In this document: piece by piece, positions 1 to 8,948 of the stretch
How positions within the stretch are numbered: position 1 is the first letter of the stretch
Layout of the letters: every line of letters begins with the position of its first letter
Made by a program: the position numbers and the translations under genes
Notes under the pieces: model-generated
Told to the model about the DNA's origin: nothing
Database searches by the model: none
The model's input: only the letters and a program-made list of their open reading frames with translations
Origin: Acidimicrobiaceae bacterium
Lineage (GTDB): Bacteria; Actinomycetota; Acidimicrobiia; Acidimicrobiales; Aldehydirespiratoraceae
Length of the DNA stretch: 45,589 nucleotides
Direction: 5' to 3'
Assembly: GCA_009842325.1 (NCBI GenBank)
Contig: VYFQ01000013.1
Coordinates: forward strand, 1-45,589

Positions 1-597
1 GAAGGCCACGAAGACGACCACGACGACCACGCCCACGAGGACGATGGCCACGGCCACGCCCACGGAGCGGAAGATCCGCACGTGTGGTTCGACCCCCACC
101 GCGTGGCGGAGGCGCTGCCCACCCTCGCCCAAGTGCTCACGACGGAGGTGGGCCTCGACCAGGCCGCGGTCGAAGCGTGCTTGAACAGCTACGTGGCGGA
201 ACTGGAGGCGGTGGACGCCGAGATCGCCGCCAAGGTTGAGCAGCTACCCGCTGGGAGCCACAAGCTGGTCACCAACCATGAGGCGCTCGGGTACTTTGCG
301 GACCGCTACGGGTTCGAGGTCATCGGCACGGTCATCCCGTCACCGTCGAGCATGGCGCAGACCAGTCCCGCCGGGCTCGAGGCGCTGGCCGAGATCATCG
401 AGCACGAGCGAATCAAGGCCATCTTCGCCGAGACTCAGCACTCCGTCGACGACATCGAGGCCCTGGCCGCCCGGGTCGGCGACGTCGACGTGGTCACCCT
501 CTACACCGGCAGCCTCGGGCCTGCTGGCAGCGGCGCTGATACCTACACCGGGTTCCTGCGCACCAACACCGATCTGATAGTCGACGCCCTTGGCTGA
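1..597 (+). CDS. Zinc/manganese ABC transporter substrate-binding protein (5' truncated by window edge)
   Basis: The reading frame is open from base 1, so only the C-terminal ~198 residues are present. The first ~25 residues are a His/Asp/Glu-rich loop with HxH and DDH clusters, followed by a DPHVWFDP motif. That pairing is typical of cluster A-I periplasmic/lipoprotein metal receptors (ZnuA/AdcA/AztC type), where DPHxW supplies a metal-ligand histidine and the acidic-His loop is thought to collect zinc. A second signature, the VTNHEALGYFADRYGF region (about residues 86-101), carries the next ligand histidine. The permease gene starts 21 nt downstream on the same strand. The signal peptide and lipobox lie outside the window. 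No ATPase gene is seen here; it may lie upstream. Zinc is the likelier metal because of the His-rich loop, but manganese cannot be excluded. Confidence 0.9.
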   Translation, partial: EGHEDDHDDHAHEDDGHGHAHGAEDPHVWFDPHRVAEALPTLAQVLTTEVGLDQAAVEACLNSYVAELEAVDAEIAAKVEQLPAGSHKLVTNHEALGYFADRYGFEVIGTVIPSPSSMAQTSPAGLEALAEIIEHERIKAIFAETQHSVDDIEALAARVGDVDVVTLYTGSLGPAGSGADTYTGFLRTNTDLIVDALG

Positions 598-618
598 GCC
601 GGGCTAGAACAGCCCGCC

Positions 619-1503
619 ATGGAGTTCCTCACCGACCCCGTGGCATGGTGGTTCGACCCGTTCGCAACCAACGTGTTCATGCAGCGAGCCCTCTACGCGG
701 GCCTGCTCGCGGTGCTCACCACGTCGGTCGTCGGCACCTGGGTGGTTCTGCGGGGCATGAGCTTCCTCGGCGACGCCCTGGCCCACGGCGTGCTGCCCGG
801 GATTGCGCTGGCGTTCATTATCGGGGTGCACACCACCATTGGCGCCTTCGTAGCGGCAATCGTCATGGTGTGGGGCATCAACATGATCCGCAGGTGCTCG
901 CCGCTTCCCGACGACACCTCGATAGGGGTGCTGTTCGTCGGGTTCCTGGCGCTGGCCGTGGCCATCATGTCCAGTTCATCGGGGGCGTACACCGGGGACT
1001 TGAACCGGTTTCTGTTCGGATCGATCACGGGCGTCAGCACAGCGGACCTCCGACGCCAGATCATCGCGGCCGGGATCTCGCTCGGCGGTGTGGCCGTGTT
1101 CTACCGGGCGTTCCTGGTCATGACGTTCGACTACGCTCAGGCGCAGGTTCTCGGCCTCCGGCCCCGCCTCGCCCACGGTGTGCTGCTGGTGCTCCTAGCC
1201 ACCTCCATCGTCGCCTCGTTCGAGGCGGTGGGGAACCTGCTGGTGTTCGCCTTTCTGATCGCCCCGCCGGCCACTGCCGTGCTGCTGGTCCGTCGGGTGC
1301 CGCGCATCATGGCTGCGGCGGTCGCGGTCGGTATCGCTTCCGTGGTGGTCGGCCTGCTGACCAGCTACCACTACGACACTGCCGCCGGGGCCACCATGGC
1401 CCTGACAGCTGTCGTGGTCTTCCTGGCGGTGCTCACTGTCAAGGCGCTGCTGCAAGCCCTCGCCGGGAGCCGCGGCCGGGCTCGCGCTGCGGCGGCTGCC
1501 TGA
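619..1503 (+). CDS. Zinc/manganese ABC transporter permease (ABC-3 family)
   Basis: A 294-residue hydrophobic protein with about eight predicted membrane segments and the ABC-3 family layout: GTWVVLRGMSFLGDALAHGVLPGIALAF near residue 45, where SxxGDAxxHxxLPG is characteristic of ZnuB/AztB/MntB permeases, and an EAVGNLLVFAFLIAPPATA segment near residue 200. It forms the membrane channel for metal delivered by the binding protein encoded 21 nt upstream, so the two are one operon. The C terminus is an Ala/Arg-rich tail. A convergent UbiD-family gene begins its stop codon 13 nt downstream, with a hairpin in the junction. The ATP-binding subunit needed for transport is not adjacent on this side. 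Confidence 0.9.
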   Translation: MEFLTDPVAWWFDPFATNVFMQRALYAGLLAVLTTSVVGTWVVLRGMSFLGDALAHGVLPGIALAFIIGVHTTIGAFVAAIVMVWGINMIRRCSPLPDDTSIGVLFVGFLALAVAIMSSSSGAYTGDLNRFLFGSITGVSTADLRRQIIAAGISLGGVAVFYRAFLVMTFDYAQAQVLGLRPRLAHGVLLVLLATSIVASFEAVGNLLVFAFLIAPPATAVLLVRRVPRIMAAAVAVGIASVVVGLLTSYHYDTAAGATMALTAVVVFLAVLTVKALLQALAGSRGRARAAAAA

Positions 1504-1504
1504 C

Positions 1505-1522
1505 CGGCTATCGGGTTAGCCG
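1505..1522. terminator. Hairpin between convergent permease and UbiD genes
   Basis: Inverted repeat CGGCTA-TCGGGT-TAGCCG (6-bp arms, 6-nt loop), nested in a looser 8-bp pair GACCGGCT/AGCCGGTC (1502-1530). It sits between two convergent genes and overlaps the UbiD stop codon at 1516-1518. There is no T-run, as is common for actinobacterial terminators. Confidence 0.4.
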
Positions 1523-2883
1523 AGCCGGTCGGCGGCGACCTCGCGGCCGACGTCGCGGGCCGCGTCCGAGATCCGGATGCGCTGGGCGTCGAAGTCCTGC
1601 CCCCGGGTGGCGTCGAGCGCCAACCGCGAGGTCGTGCCCAGCTTGTCGGCCGACGGGTCGAGGGCGCTGCCCGGCAGCCCGTCGATCACGATCATGTCCT
1701 GGTCGGGCTGGAAGTGGGTGGCCAACGCCCAGAGCACCTCCTCGTCCCTGGTGACATCGACGTCCGCGTCGACGGCCACAACCGTCTTGAGGTACGGGTC
1801 CCAGCCCAACAGTCCCAGCAGCGCCTGGCGGGCCTCGCCCGGCCGGCGCTGGTCGACCGCGATGTAACAGTGGAAGTGCGTACCCGAATGGGGATAGTGC
1901 ACGGCGGCCACTGATCCGAATCGATCCTTGAGCTTGGCGATCATCTCCGCCTCGCGGGGCACCCGTCCAAGGTTGAGGTGCTCGTGCGAGTTCCCGCCGA
2001 CCACGTCGACCCAGACCGCGCCGTTGCGCTGCATGACCGTGCACACGTCGATGCGGTTGCGGGTCGAGCGGTCCGACGAGTATCCGGAGAACTCGCCGAA
2101 GGGACCTTCGTCCTCATCGGCGGCCGGGTCGATCTCGCCCTCAAGCACGACCTCGGCCGCGGCCGGAACGCGCAGGCCGTGCTTGGGCGTGCGCACGACC
2201 TCGAGGGGTGCTCCCATCAGCCCGCCCGCGATCTCGCGCTCGTCGACGCCGAAGGCGACCCGGGCCGATGCCGCCAGCATGAACAGCGGGTGGGCTCCGA
2301 TGACCATGGCCACCGGGAGCGGCCTGCCCATTGCAGCCGCGTCCTGCAGCAGCCGCCAGAGGTCGCCGCGGGAGTGGAGGCTCGTACCCAGCGACGTCGG
2401 TGAGGCAACCACCGACCGGTGGTAGCTCAGATTGCCGCGTCCTGTCTCGGCCTCCTCGGCCACGACGATCCCGCTCGTGATGTAGGGGCCGAGGTCGGTG
2501 GCAAAATGGGTCAGCAGAGGCAGGTTTCGTAGGTCGACGCGGTCTCCGGCATCAACCCGGTCGGTGATGGGCCCGTCGTCCGCCTCAGCCATCTCCATGG
2601 CATCCGCAGCCAGCCGCTGGTACCTGTCGTGGAGCTCGCCCGGTCGAGCGCCCAGCATCCTCTCGATGCGCAGGCGGGAGGCGAAGAGGTTGGTGACCAC
2701 CTCCCGGTCGGAGCCCTCGACGTTGGGGAAGCGCAGCAGCGGATGCTGACCCCGCTCGGCCAGCTCCCACACGACCGCGGTGATGTCCTGGTCCAGCGAG
2801 ACCGGACGATCGACGGCGCAGACGTCGTCCGGGTGCGCGGCCTCGTAGTCACGAAGGAAGTCTTGGAGGCCCTGGCCGGTCAC
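1516..2883 (-). CDS. UbiD-family (prenylated-FMN) decarboxylase
   Basis: A 455-residue protein recognisable as a UbiD-family (de)carboxylase, a prFMN- and metal-dependent enzyme acting on aromatic or alpha,beta-unsaturated acids. Visible hallmarks are the EGPFGEFSGYSS motif (about residues 262-273, with the conserved E-x2-F-G-E), the WVDVVGGNSHEHLNLGR segment and C-terminal D-D-E residues near LDPSADKLGTTSRLALDAT. The start is GTG at 2883 without a clear Shine-Dalgarno sequence. It follows the amidohydrolase gene on the same strand after a 119-nt gap that holds an interspersed repeat, so co-transcription is possible but not shown. No UbiX flavin prenyltransferase gene is in the window. The substrate is unknown. 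A link to the amidohydrolase (some members of that family are also decarboxylases or hydrolases of aromatic-pathway intermediates) is inference from position. Confidence 0.88.
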   Translation of the reverse strand: MTGQGLQDFLRDYEAAHPDDVCAVDRPVSLDQDITAVVWELAERGQHPLLRFPNVEGSDREVVTNLFASRLRIERMLGARPGELHDRYQRLAADAMEMAEADDGPITDRVDAGDRVDLRNLPLLTHFATDLGPYITSGIVVAEEAETGRGNLSYHRSVVASPTSLGTSLHSRGDLWRLLQDAAAMGRPLPVAMVIGAHPLFMLAASARVAFGVDEREIAGGLMGAPLEVVRTPKHGLRVPAAAEVVLEGEIDPAADEDEGPFGEFSGYSSDRSTRNRIDVCTVMQRNGAVWVDVVGGNSHEHLNLGRVPREAEMIAKLKDRFGSVAAVHYPHSGTHFHCYIAVDQRRPGEARQALLGLLGWDPYLKTVVAVDADVDVTRDEEVLWALATHFQPDQDMIVIDGLPGSALDPSADKLGTTSRLALDATRGQDFDAQRIRISDAARDVGREVAADRLG

Positions 2884-2907
2884 AGTAACGAGGCGCGCTG
2901 CCCGGTT

Positions 2908-2954
2908 TCCCGCTCTTGTTCGCTGCGCTCACGGGCCGCTCGGGCCACGGCCTC
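2908..2954 (-). repeat. Interspersed 47-nt repeat, copy A
   Basis: Read on the minus strand this is one copy of a 47-nt unit that begins GAGGCCGTGGCCCGAGCGG, continues with CCCGTGAGCGCAGCGAA and ends with CAAGAGCGGGA. It lies between the amidohydrolase and UbiD genes. Near-identical copies are at 15279-15325 and 21441-21487, with a diverged double copy at 12792-12882. Confidence 0.85.
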
Positions 2955-3002
2955 GCTCCGCGCTGTACGAGAATCTCCCATGGTCGGCCTATCCGCTCGG
3001 CC

Positions 3003-3923
3003 TCAGGCGATGGGGGTGCCGTAGCTGCCGTCGGCCAGCTGCTGCTTGGCGTCTTCGACGGTGGCGGGAGGGGCGGTGGGGGTTATGCCGACGAGCCGGG
3101 CGATGTTGTTGCCCATGTAGTCCTCCAACTGATCCTCGCTGGCGTTGATTCCCTGGGGGGCGTCGTGGCACAACACCTCGAGATGGGTAAGCCACATGCC
3201 CGGGTCGTTCGGGGGTGAGTCAGTGCCGAACACAAGGCGATCCCGCGGCATCTCCTTGGCGAACTCGACGATGCGGGACTGCAGCAGCCAGCCCGACTCG
3301 CCGTACACGTTGGGGGAGTCCATGATCATCCAGAAAGCCTCGAAGCAGTAGACGCCGCCGGTTTGAACCCCGAAGTGCCCGATGATGAAGTCCACGTTCG
3401 TGAACTCGCGGATGATGGGGTAGAACTGCGTCGGGATCGAGTACGGGCCGTCACCGGTGTGGATCAGCACTACCACGCCCAACTCGTCGCACTTGCGCAT
3501 GGCCGGACGCAGCCAGTCCAGCGCCCGATCGGGCCGGTAGGCGTGCATGTTGGCGTGCAGCTTGAGCATCTTGAACCCGTACTCCTTGACGTGGAACTCG
3601 AGCTCGGCCGCCCCGTTCTCGGGCCCGAAGCGAGGGTTGAAGTTGAAGTTGCCGATGAAGCGGTCCGGGTAGCGCTGGGTCAACTCGGCCACGTAGGCCA
3701 TGTAGTCGCGGATGCCCTCGCGCCCCGAGCGCCCACCGTCGCGCCACGCCGTATTGCCCGGGGGCGGCTGGATGAAGCCCATGTCGATGCGACGCGGCTT
3801 GCCGTTGATCCAGTACGGCCCGTCCATCATCTCCAGCATCCGCTCCCCGGTGAACGGCTCACCGGTATGGCGCCACGCCTCGTCAACGATGTTGGTGGGA
3901 TGCAGGTGGGTGTCAATGATCAT
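3003..3923 (-). CDS. Amidohydrolase-family metal-dependent hydrolase (Amidohydro_2 type)
   Basis: A 306-residue TIM-barrel hydrolase. The protein opens with MIIDTHLHP, the HxH metal motif on strand 1. Further likely ligands are in [21 protein letters not shown] and [11 protein letters not shown], and the catalytic Asp is in [11 protein letters not shown]. This order fits the Amidohydro_2 family, which includes ACMSD-type decarboxylases and 4-oxalomesaconate hydratase-like enzymes; these usually bind zinc. The ATG at 3923 is chosen because HxH families begin right at this motif and because it overlaps the TGA of the upstream GTPase gene as ATGA, a sign of translational coupling. An in-frame extension upstream to 4127 lies wholly inside the GTPase gene and was not used. 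Substrate unknown. Confidence 0.88.
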   Translation of the reverse strand: MIIDTHLHPTNIVDEAWRHTGEPFTGERMLEMMDGPYWINGKPRRIDMGFIQPPPGNTAWRDGGRSGREGIRDYMAYVAELTQRYPDRFIGNFNFNPRFGPENGAAELEFHVKEYGFKMLKLHANMHAYRPDRALDWLRPAMRKCDELGVVVLIHTGDGPYSIPTQFYPIIREFTNVDFIIGHFGVQTGGVYCFEAFWMIMDSPNVYGESGWLLQSRIVEFAKEMPRDRLVFGTDSPPNDPGMWLTHLEVLCHDAPQGINASEDQLEDYMGNNIARLVGITPTAPPATVEDAKQQLADGSYGTPIA

Positions 3924-4993
3924 GCGGATGGCTCCTTGTCTCGCGCCACGCAGCGCCGGAGGCGCCCGGCCAATTCTTGTTGATCCAGGTTCTTCCCGAT
4001 GAAGACCGCCCGGCTGTCTCGATGCGGTCCCTCCCACCGGTCGAGATCGTGCATCTCGAAGATCCGGTGTACGCCCTGCAACGCGACCCGCCGATCGTTC
4101 CCGGCGACGGCCAGAACTCCCTTCCACCGCAGCAGGTCGGCACCGTAGTCGGCGGCGATGTCACGGGCAGCCGCCTCGACCAGATCTCGGTTGAGTTCCC
4201 CGGAGATCCTGACGGAGCAGGTCTCCACTTCGGGGTCGTGGCTGTGCACGTAGTGGGTCTCCAGGAACGAGGGCTCGGTCGCGGCGCGCTGCGACACCTC
4301 GAACGCCTGGATGCCCAAGATGGCGTCCAGGTTCACCCGCGCGTAGCTGGACCGATCGATCTCCGAGCGTTGGTTGAACTCCCTGATGCGACCCTCGATC
4401 CGCTCGACGGTGCCGTCGTCGACGAGATCGACCTTGTTGACGATGATCCGGTCTGCACTGACGATCTGGTCGACCGCCTGGCTGTTGATCCCGTCGTAGC
4501 GCACATCGTCGAGGTGCTGCTCGATGTGTTTCGAGTCGATCAGCGTGACGATGGCATCCAGGGCTACCTCCTCGAGGACCGAGTCGTCCACGAAGAAGGC
4601 CTGGGCGACAGGCATCGGATCGGCCAGGCCGCTGGTCTCGACGAGGATGTAGTCGAGACGGTCGCGGCGGCTCATCAGCCTTCGGATCACCTCCAGCAGG
4701 TCGCCGCGCACGGACGCGACGCAGCAGATGCAGCCGTTGCTCATCTCGTAGATCTCCTCCTCCGAAGAGACCACCAGGTCGGAATCGATGTTGATCTCGC
4801 CGAATTCGTTCTCGATGATGGCGATGCGCTTGCCGTGGTTCTCGCGCAGGATGTAGTTGAGCAGGGTGGTCTTGCCCGACCCGAGGAAGCCGGTCAGGAT
4901 GGTGACCGGCAGCTTCGGTTGCGGGCGGGGAGTCAAGACCTCGCCTTGGCAGTCGGCGGTGCCGCTCTGCAGGCGAGCTGTGCTACCGACCAT
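3920..4993 (-). CDS. CobW/P47K-family GTPase (putative zinc metallochaperone)
   Basis: A 357-residue G3E GTPase. Walker A is GFLGSGKT (residues 35-42); the metal-binding CxCC motif follows as CICC (88-91); ETSGLADP supplies the Walker B/switch region, NKVDLV the guanine-specificity motif, and a CobW_C domain occupies the last ~90 residues. Family members load zinc or cobalt into client enzymes; ZNG1-like members do this for zinc proteins. The amidohydrolase gene overlaps it by 4 nt (ATGA), and a Zn/Mn importer lies less than 3 kb away, so metal insertion into that hydrolase is a testable inference. The ATG at 4993 is used, but the SD-like GGAG is too close, and a TTG near residue 20 just before [10 protein letters not shown] would give a more usual N terminus. 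Confidence 0.9.
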   Translation of the reverse strand: MVGSTARLQSGTADCQGEVLTPRPQPKLPVTILTGFLGSGKTTLLNYILRENHGKRIAIIENEFGEINIDSDLVVSSEEEIYEMSNGCICCVASVRGDLLEVIRRLMSRRDRLDYILVETSGLADPMPVAQAFFVDDSVLEEVALDAIVTLIDSKHIEQHLDDVRYDGINSQAVDQIVSADRIIVNKVDLVDDGTVERIEGRIREFNQRSEIDRSSYARVNLDAILGIQAFEVSQRAATEPSFLETHYVHSHDPEVETCSVRISGELNRDLVEAAARDIAADYGADLLRWKGVLAVAGNDRRVALQGVHRIFEMHDLDRWEGPHRDSRAVFIGKNLDQQELAGRLRRCVARDKEPSA

Positions 4994-5000
4994 CTCTCCG

Positions 5001-5834
5001 CTAGCGGCCCTCGTCCGGAGGCCAGTCCTGGACTTCCTGGTCGATCCGGTTCCAGAAGGCTTGGCGCACAGCCCTCCTGAGGCGGTCCTGGCCTCGCAGG
5101 CTTCCTCCGATCACGTTCTCCACCGCGTAGAGCAGGTCGCCGTCCAGGGACTCGGGTATGCGCGGGCGCTGGTCCAGCAGGGCGTCGAACTCGTCGTCGC
5201 TGGCCCGGTAGAGCCAGCTCTCCGCGAACTCGGTCGCGGCTGAGGCGACCGAATCGACCGGGTCATAGGTGTCGGAGGCAGCGTCATCAGGAGTGCGCCG
5301 GCGCCTGATGAACCTCGACAGGTCGTCCTTGGTCAACTTGATGACCTCGTCCGATTCGGTGACCAGGCCGGCCGGCGGATCCCTGCGCTCGTCACGGGAT
5401 GCGATGGTGATCAGGATCACGCGCAGTCCCAGATCTTGGACCTCGCTGACGCAGTCGAGCAGATCCTCGTCGGCCGACAGGAGGAAGGCGTCGCAGATGG
5501 CCCGCTCGCGGGCGAGCGTGGAGAGGTCGCGCCTGATGGCTGCGCCCATCGAAGACTGCGGATCCCGGCCGGTGCCGGTCTGAAGTCGCAGCTTCATGTT
5601 GGGCAGCGTCGCCACCAGCTGCTGGGCCGGGGTGGGCACGCCGTCGCCGGATGTGTCGTACCAGTAGGTGCGAAGAGGCTGGAGATCGGACACGTCGGTG
5701 GCGAGGCCGATGAGGAAGTCGTTGGCGCCGAGACCGTAGAGGAGGATCTCCTGGCGGTCGGGGCTGTTGCAACACAACATGCCGCCCTCTGTGTAGAGGT
5801 ACTCGGCGTCAACGAATATCGCGTAGCGGTCCAT
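5001..5834 (-). CDS. NYN-domain (LabA/DUF88-like) putative ribonuclease
   Basis: A 277-residue protein starting [14 protein letters not shown], the first strand of the NYN/PIN-like nuclease fold with its catalytic Asp (residue 9). [23 protein letters not shown] in the middle carries the second acidic cluster (SxDxD) and the Rossmann-like strand typical of LabA/DUF88 proteins. The C-terminal ~100 residues look like a separate helical segment that I do not recognise. The ATG at 5834 is preferred over an in-frame GTG at 5852 because AAGGGTG lies upstream and the fold starts at once. The stop is 7 nt before the CobW gene, so this is the first gene of a nuclease-GTPase-hydrolase operon. RNA cleavage is inferred from the fold; the target is unknown. 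Confidence 0.75.
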   Translation of the reverse strand: MDRYAIFVDAEYLYTEGGMLCCNSPDRQEILLYGLGANDFLIGLATDVSDLQPLRTYWYDTSGDGVPTPAQQLVATLPNMKLRLQTGTGRDPQSSMGAAIRRDLSTLARERAICDAFLLSADEDLLDCVSEVQDLGLRVILITIASRDERRDPPAGLVTESDEVIKLTKDDLSRFIRRRRTPDDAASDTYDPVDSVASAATEFAESWLYRASDDEFDALLDQRPRIPESLDGDLLYAVENVIGGSLRGQDRLRRAVRQAFWNRIDQEVQDWPPDEGR

Positions 5835-5950
5835 GGCGGCGTCACCCTTCACATCAGCGCGACGTCCTGCCGGACCCCACGCCGTTGGGCCGGGATCCCA
5901 AAGGGTCCCCCCAGCTTAGCCGACCCCCTAGATGATCCCTGCATCCAGCG

Positions 5951-6027
5951 TGGTACGCCCCCTGGGACTCGAACCCAGAACCTGCGGATTAAGAGTCCGT
6001 TGCTCTGCCAAATTGAGCTAGAGGCGC
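5951..6027 (-). tRNA. tRNA-Lys(CTT)
   Basis: Cloverleaf on the minus strand. Acceptor stem GCGCCTC/GGGGCGT, T8-A9, D stem GCTC/GAGC, anticodon loop CTCTTAA with anticodon CTT, T stem CTGGG/CCCAG with TTCGAGT loop, discriminator A. The 3' CCA is encoded (5951-5953). Pair 27-43 is A-C, a mild anomaly. Confidence 0.95.
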
Positions 6028-6054
6028 TCGGTGAGCGCCCAACGATAGCGCGCG

Positions 6055-6129
6055 GGTGACCGAGGGGAGTCGAACCCCCGACCTCCGGGACCACAACCCG
6101 GCGCTCTAACCTACTGAGCTACGGCCACC
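6055..6129 (-). tRNA. tRNA-His(GTG)
   Basis: Acceptor GTGGCCG/CGGTCAC preceded by G at -1 and followed by discriminator C, the special G-1:C73 pair that marks tRNA-His. Anticodon loop TTGTGGT with anticodon GTG; T loop TTCGACT. CCA is not encoded. Its G34 is a site for queuosine, whose last synthetic step is catalysed by QueG (encoded at 37225). Confidence 0.95.
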
Positions 6130-6181
6130 ACGACCGCCGAAGCGGGCAAATCACAAGCCTACCGCTCGGTAGACTCAGCGT

Positions 6182-6255
6182 GCCCCCGTAGCTCAACTGG
6201 AAAGAGCGGAGGGTTTCTACCCCTCAGGTTGCGGGTTCGAGTCCTGTCGGGGGTG
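6182..6255 (+). tRNA. tRNA-Arg(TCT)
   Basis: Acceptor GCCCCCG/CGGGGGT, D stem GCTC/GAGC, anticodon stem GAGGG/CCCTC with loop TTTCTAC giving anticodon TCT, T loop TTCGAGT, discriminator G. CCA is not encoded. It is transcribed away from the tRNA-His/tRNA-Lys pair, and the fatty-acyl synthase gene starts 48 nt downstream. Confidence 0.95.
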
Positions 6256-6303
6256 CGGGCGCTGGTAGGTACAGCAAGACGGACTGAGGAAGCGAGACGC
6301 GCC

Positions 6304-7428
6304 GTGGCCGACCTCGACAAAGCCAGGAGCCTGGGCTTGGAGATCCTCGGCCGGGCCGGGATCGAGGTCGGAGGAGACCAGCCTCGCGACATCGCCGTGC
6401 ACGACGACCGCTTCTGGGCGCGGGTGCTTGCAACACGCGAACTCGGTCTGGGCGAGTCGTACCAGGACGGCTGGTGGGACGCCAACCAACTCGACGAGTT
6501 CGTCGCCCACGTGCAGACACTGGACCTGCGCTCGCTGGTGCGGCCCGGACCCGGGCTGCTGCTGCACATCGCCCGGGCCCGCGCATCGAACCACCAGACC
6601 GTGCGGCGGTCACGCAGGAACGCGGGCGCCCACTACGACATCGGTAACGACCTCTACGAGCGGATGCTCGACAAGCGCATGATCTACTCGTGCGGCTACT
6701 GGCGGCGGGCCGAGGACCTGAACCGGGCCCAGGAGGACAAGCTCGAGCTGGTCTGCCGCAAGCTGCAGCTGGAGCCGGGCATGAGGCTGCTAGACATCGG
6801 CTGCGGCTGGGGCGGCTTCGCCCGGTTCGCGGCCGCCGAGCACGGTGCGACGGTCACGGGCATCACACCGGCACACGAGCAGGCCCGTTGGGCTCGGGAA
6901 GCCTGCGCAGGCCTGCCCGTCGAGATCCGGGAATGCGACTACCGCGACGTGGAGGGCTCCTTCGATCGGATCGTGTCGATAGGGATGATGGAGCACGTCG
7001 GCCCGCGCAACCTCAAGACCTTCTTCGGACGCTGCGACCGCTTGCTGTCCAGCGACGGCATGATGCTGCACCACACCATCGGGTCGCTGGAATCGAAACA
7101 TCACACCGACCCCTGGTTCGACAAGTACATATTCCCGGGCGGCGTAGTTCCGTCCCTGGCCCAGATCACGTCAGCCTGCGAACAGGACTGGATCATCGAG
7201 GACGTGCAGAACTTCGGGCCGTACTACGACCGAACGCTCATGGCCTGGCACCGCAACGTGACCGAGGCCTGGACGGATCTCACCGCCTACGACGAGCGCT
7301 TCCGCCGCACCTGGGACTACTACCTGCTGAGTTCAGCCGGATCGTTCCGAGCGCGGGCCCTGCAACTCTGGCAGATCGTGTTCACCCGCAGCCGCCGCCG
7401 CTCCGAGGTGTACCACCGGCCGGACTGA
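6304..7428 (+). CDS. cfa: Cyclopropane-fatty-acyl-phospholipid synthase family methyltransferase
   Basis: A 374-residue SAM-dependent enzyme that would add a methylene bridge (or methyl group) to unsaturated acyl chains of membrane phospholipids. Family features: GESYQDGWWDANQLDEFV near the N terminus, NAGAHYDIGNDLYERMLD, the SAM loop LLDIGCGWGGFARFAA, the VSIGMMEHVG active-site region, HHTIGS and the C-terminal YYLLSSAGSFRAR. Length is close to E. coli Cfa. The frame is open back into tRNA-Arg, so starts before 6256 are excluded. GTG at 6304 is chosen because GAGGAAG lies 12-18 nt upstream. A convergent isocitrate lyase gene follows. Confidence 0.88.
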   Translation: MADLDKARSLGLEILGRAGIEVGGDQPRDIAVHDDRFWARVLATRELGLGESYQDGWWDANQLDEFVAHVQTLDLRSLVRPGPGLLLHIARARASNHQTVRRSRRNAGAHYDIGNDLYERMLDKRMIYSCGYWRRAEDLNRAQEDKLELVCRKLQLEPGMRLLDIGCGWGGFARFAAAEHGATVTGITPAHEQARWAREACAGLPVEIRECDYRDVEGSFDRIVSIGMMEHVGPRNLKTFFGRCDRLLSSDGMMLHHTIGSLESKHHTDPWFDKYIFPGGVVPSLAQITSACEQDWIIEDVQNFGPYYDRTLMAWHRNVTEAWTDLTAYDERFRRTWDYYLLSSAGSFRARALQLWQIVFTRSRRRSEVYHRPD

Positions 7429-7452
7429 CCCGGACGCGGCAGCTGCTCCGGG
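7429..7452. terminator. Hairpin after the cyclopropane synthase gene
   Basis: CCCGGA/TCCGGG arms (6 bp) enclose a GC-rich loop containing the small palindrome GCAGCTGC. It begins right after the stop codon and lies between convergent genes. No T-run. Confidence 0.35.
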
Positions 7453-7485
7453 ACTGCGGCCTCGCCCGTCCCTGCCGTTACTGAA

Positions 7486-8790
7486 CTAGAACTGTGCCTG
7501 CTCGGTGCTGCCTTCGAGGGCGAGAGTGGACGCGGTGCCCCCGGAGATCACAGTGGCCACCTGGTCGAAGTATCCGGCTCCGACCTCACGCTGGTGGCGG
7601 GTGGCGGAATAACCGAGGGCCTCCATCGTCAGCTCGCCCTGCTGCAGCGCGACGTAGGCCTTCATGTCGTCGGACTCGTAGGCGTGCGCCAGCTCGAACG
7701 CCGACGCGTTGAGCGCATGCCAGCCGGCGAGGGTGATGAACTGGAAGGCGTAGCCCATGGCGCCCAACTCCTTCTGGAACATGGCGATCTGAGCGTCGTC
7801 CAGATGCGCCCGCCAGTTGAACGAGGGCGAGCAGTTGTAGGCCAGCATCTTGTCCGGGAACACTGCGTGGATGGCCTCGGCGAACTCCCGGGCCTCGTCG
7901 AGATCGGGCGTGGAGGTCTCGCACCAGAGCAGGTCGCAGTAGGGCGCGTAGGCGAGGCCGCGCTGGATCGGCGCCTGCAGTCCCGGCGTCGTCGCGAAGA
8001 ACCCCTCCGCCGTGCGCTCGCCGGTCAGCCCGGCCCGGTCCCTGACATCGACGTCGCTGGTGATCAGGCCGGCGCTCAGCGCGTCGGTGCGGGCGACCAG
8101 GATGGTCTCCACACCCATGACGTCAGCAGCCAGCCTCGCCGCCCTCAGGGTGGCGAGATGCTGCGATGTGGGCACCAGCACCTTCCCGCCCATGTGGCCG
8201 CACTTCTTGGCCGAGCTGAGCTGATCCTCGAAGTGAACCCCGGCCGCGCCCGACTCGATCATGGCCTTCATCAACTCGAAGGCGTTGAGCGGGCCGCCAA
8301 ACCCGGCCTCGGCGTCAGCCACGATCGGCAGCATGTAGTCGCGGCTCGGGTTTCCCTCGCTCTCGCTCCACTCGATCTGGTCGGCCCTTCGGAGCGCGTT
8401 GTTGAGGCGAGCGACCAGCGATGGCACGGAGTCCGCCGGATAGAGGGACTGGTCGGGATACACCTGCCCGGCGAGGTTGGCGTCGCCGGCCACCTGCCAG
8501 CCCGACAGGTACAGGGCGGGCAGCCCCGCCTTGGCGAACTGGATCGCCTGCCCGCCGGTCATTGCGCCCAGGGCGTGCACGTAGTCCATGCTGTGGAGGC
8601 GCTGCCAGAGCTTGGCCGCGCCGGCCCGGGCCAGAGTGCACTCGGGCGTCACCGACCCGCGCAGCCGTACTACCTCGGTCGCGGAGTAGTCGCGACAGGT
8701 GCTGTGCCAACGGGGGTTGTTCTCCCAGTCGGCCTCTAGAGCCTCGACCTGCTGTGCGAAGCTCGGACTTGCGTTCGTGACCTTCACCAT
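7486..8790 (-). CDS. aceA: Isocitrate lyase
   Basis: A 434-residue enzyme of the glyoxylate shunt that splits isocitrate into glyoxylate and succinate. The catalytic signature KKCGHMGGK is present with Cys197. Other conserved blocks are [37 protein letters not shown] (Mg-binding acids), [19 protein letters not shown] and [11 protein letters not shown]. The ATG at 8790 is fixed by a strong ribosome site AGGAGGG 6 nt upstream (8797-8803); an in-frame extension to 8937 was rejected. The gene is divergent from a RamB-like regulator across 158 nt. In Corynebacterium RamB controls aceA, so the same logic is likely here. Malate synthase is not in the window. Confidence 0.97.
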   Translation of the reverse strand: MVKVTNASPSFAQQVEALEADWENNPRWHSTCRDYSATEVVRLRGSVTPECTLARAGAAKLWQRLHSMDYVHALGAMTGGQAIQFAKAGLPALYLSGWQVAGDANLAGQVYPDQSLYPADSVPSLVARLNNALRRADQIEWSESEGNPSRDYMLPIVADAEAGFGGPLNAFELMKAMIESGAAGVHFEDQLSSAKKCGHMGGKVLVPTSQHLATLRAARLAADVMGVETILVARTDALSAGLITSDVDVRDRAGLTGERTAEGFFATTPGLQAPIQRGLAYAPYCDLLWCETSTPDLDEAREFAEAIHAVFPDKMLAYNCSPSFNWRAHLDDAQIAMFQKELGAMGYAFQFITLAGWHALNASAFELAHAYESDDMKAYVALQQGELTMEALGYSATRHQREVGAGYFDQVATVISGGTASTLALEGSTEQAQF

Positions 8791-8796
8791 CGATCG

Positions 8797-8803
8797 CCCT
8801 CCT
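8797..8803 (-). promoter_or_regulatory. Strong ribosome binding site of aceA
   Basis: AGGAGGG on the minus strand, 6 nt before the ATG at 8790. It decides between the [10 protein letters not shown] start and longer in-frame alternatives. It is one of the few consensus Shine-Dalgarno sites in the window. Confidence 0.85.
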
Positions 8804-8887
8804 GATGGAGCGGTGCGGCGCCGGCCAATGACCCACGGAGCCGGTGCCACCCCCATGCTCATCGCCTCAGAACCACAGAAGCCAGAA

Positions 8888-8936
8888 TCTGCACTGCAGA
8901 GAAGCCTCCAAGTTGTTGGCCGACACAAGTTCTGCA
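8888..8936. promoter_or_regulatory. Candidate operators in the aceA / RamB-like divergent promoter
   Basis: A perfect inverted repeat TCTGC-ACT-GCAGA (8888-8900) and, 43 nt on, AAGTTCTGCAATTC (8927-8940). Both contain TCTGCA. The second loosely resembles the published Corynebacterium RamB site (A/G)AACTTTGCAAA. Placement between aceA and the regulator fits an auto- and cross-regulated operator; binding is inference. Confidence 0.4.
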
Positions 8937-8948
8937 ATTCTTTCGCAT

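Noticed and set aside
3977..5080. 367-codon plus-strand frame opposite the CobW gene
   Set aside because: Shadow; the minus strand encodes clear GTPase motifs.
6229..6303. Upstream extension of the cyclopropane synthase gene
   Set aside because: It lies partly inside tRNA-Arg (6182-6255).
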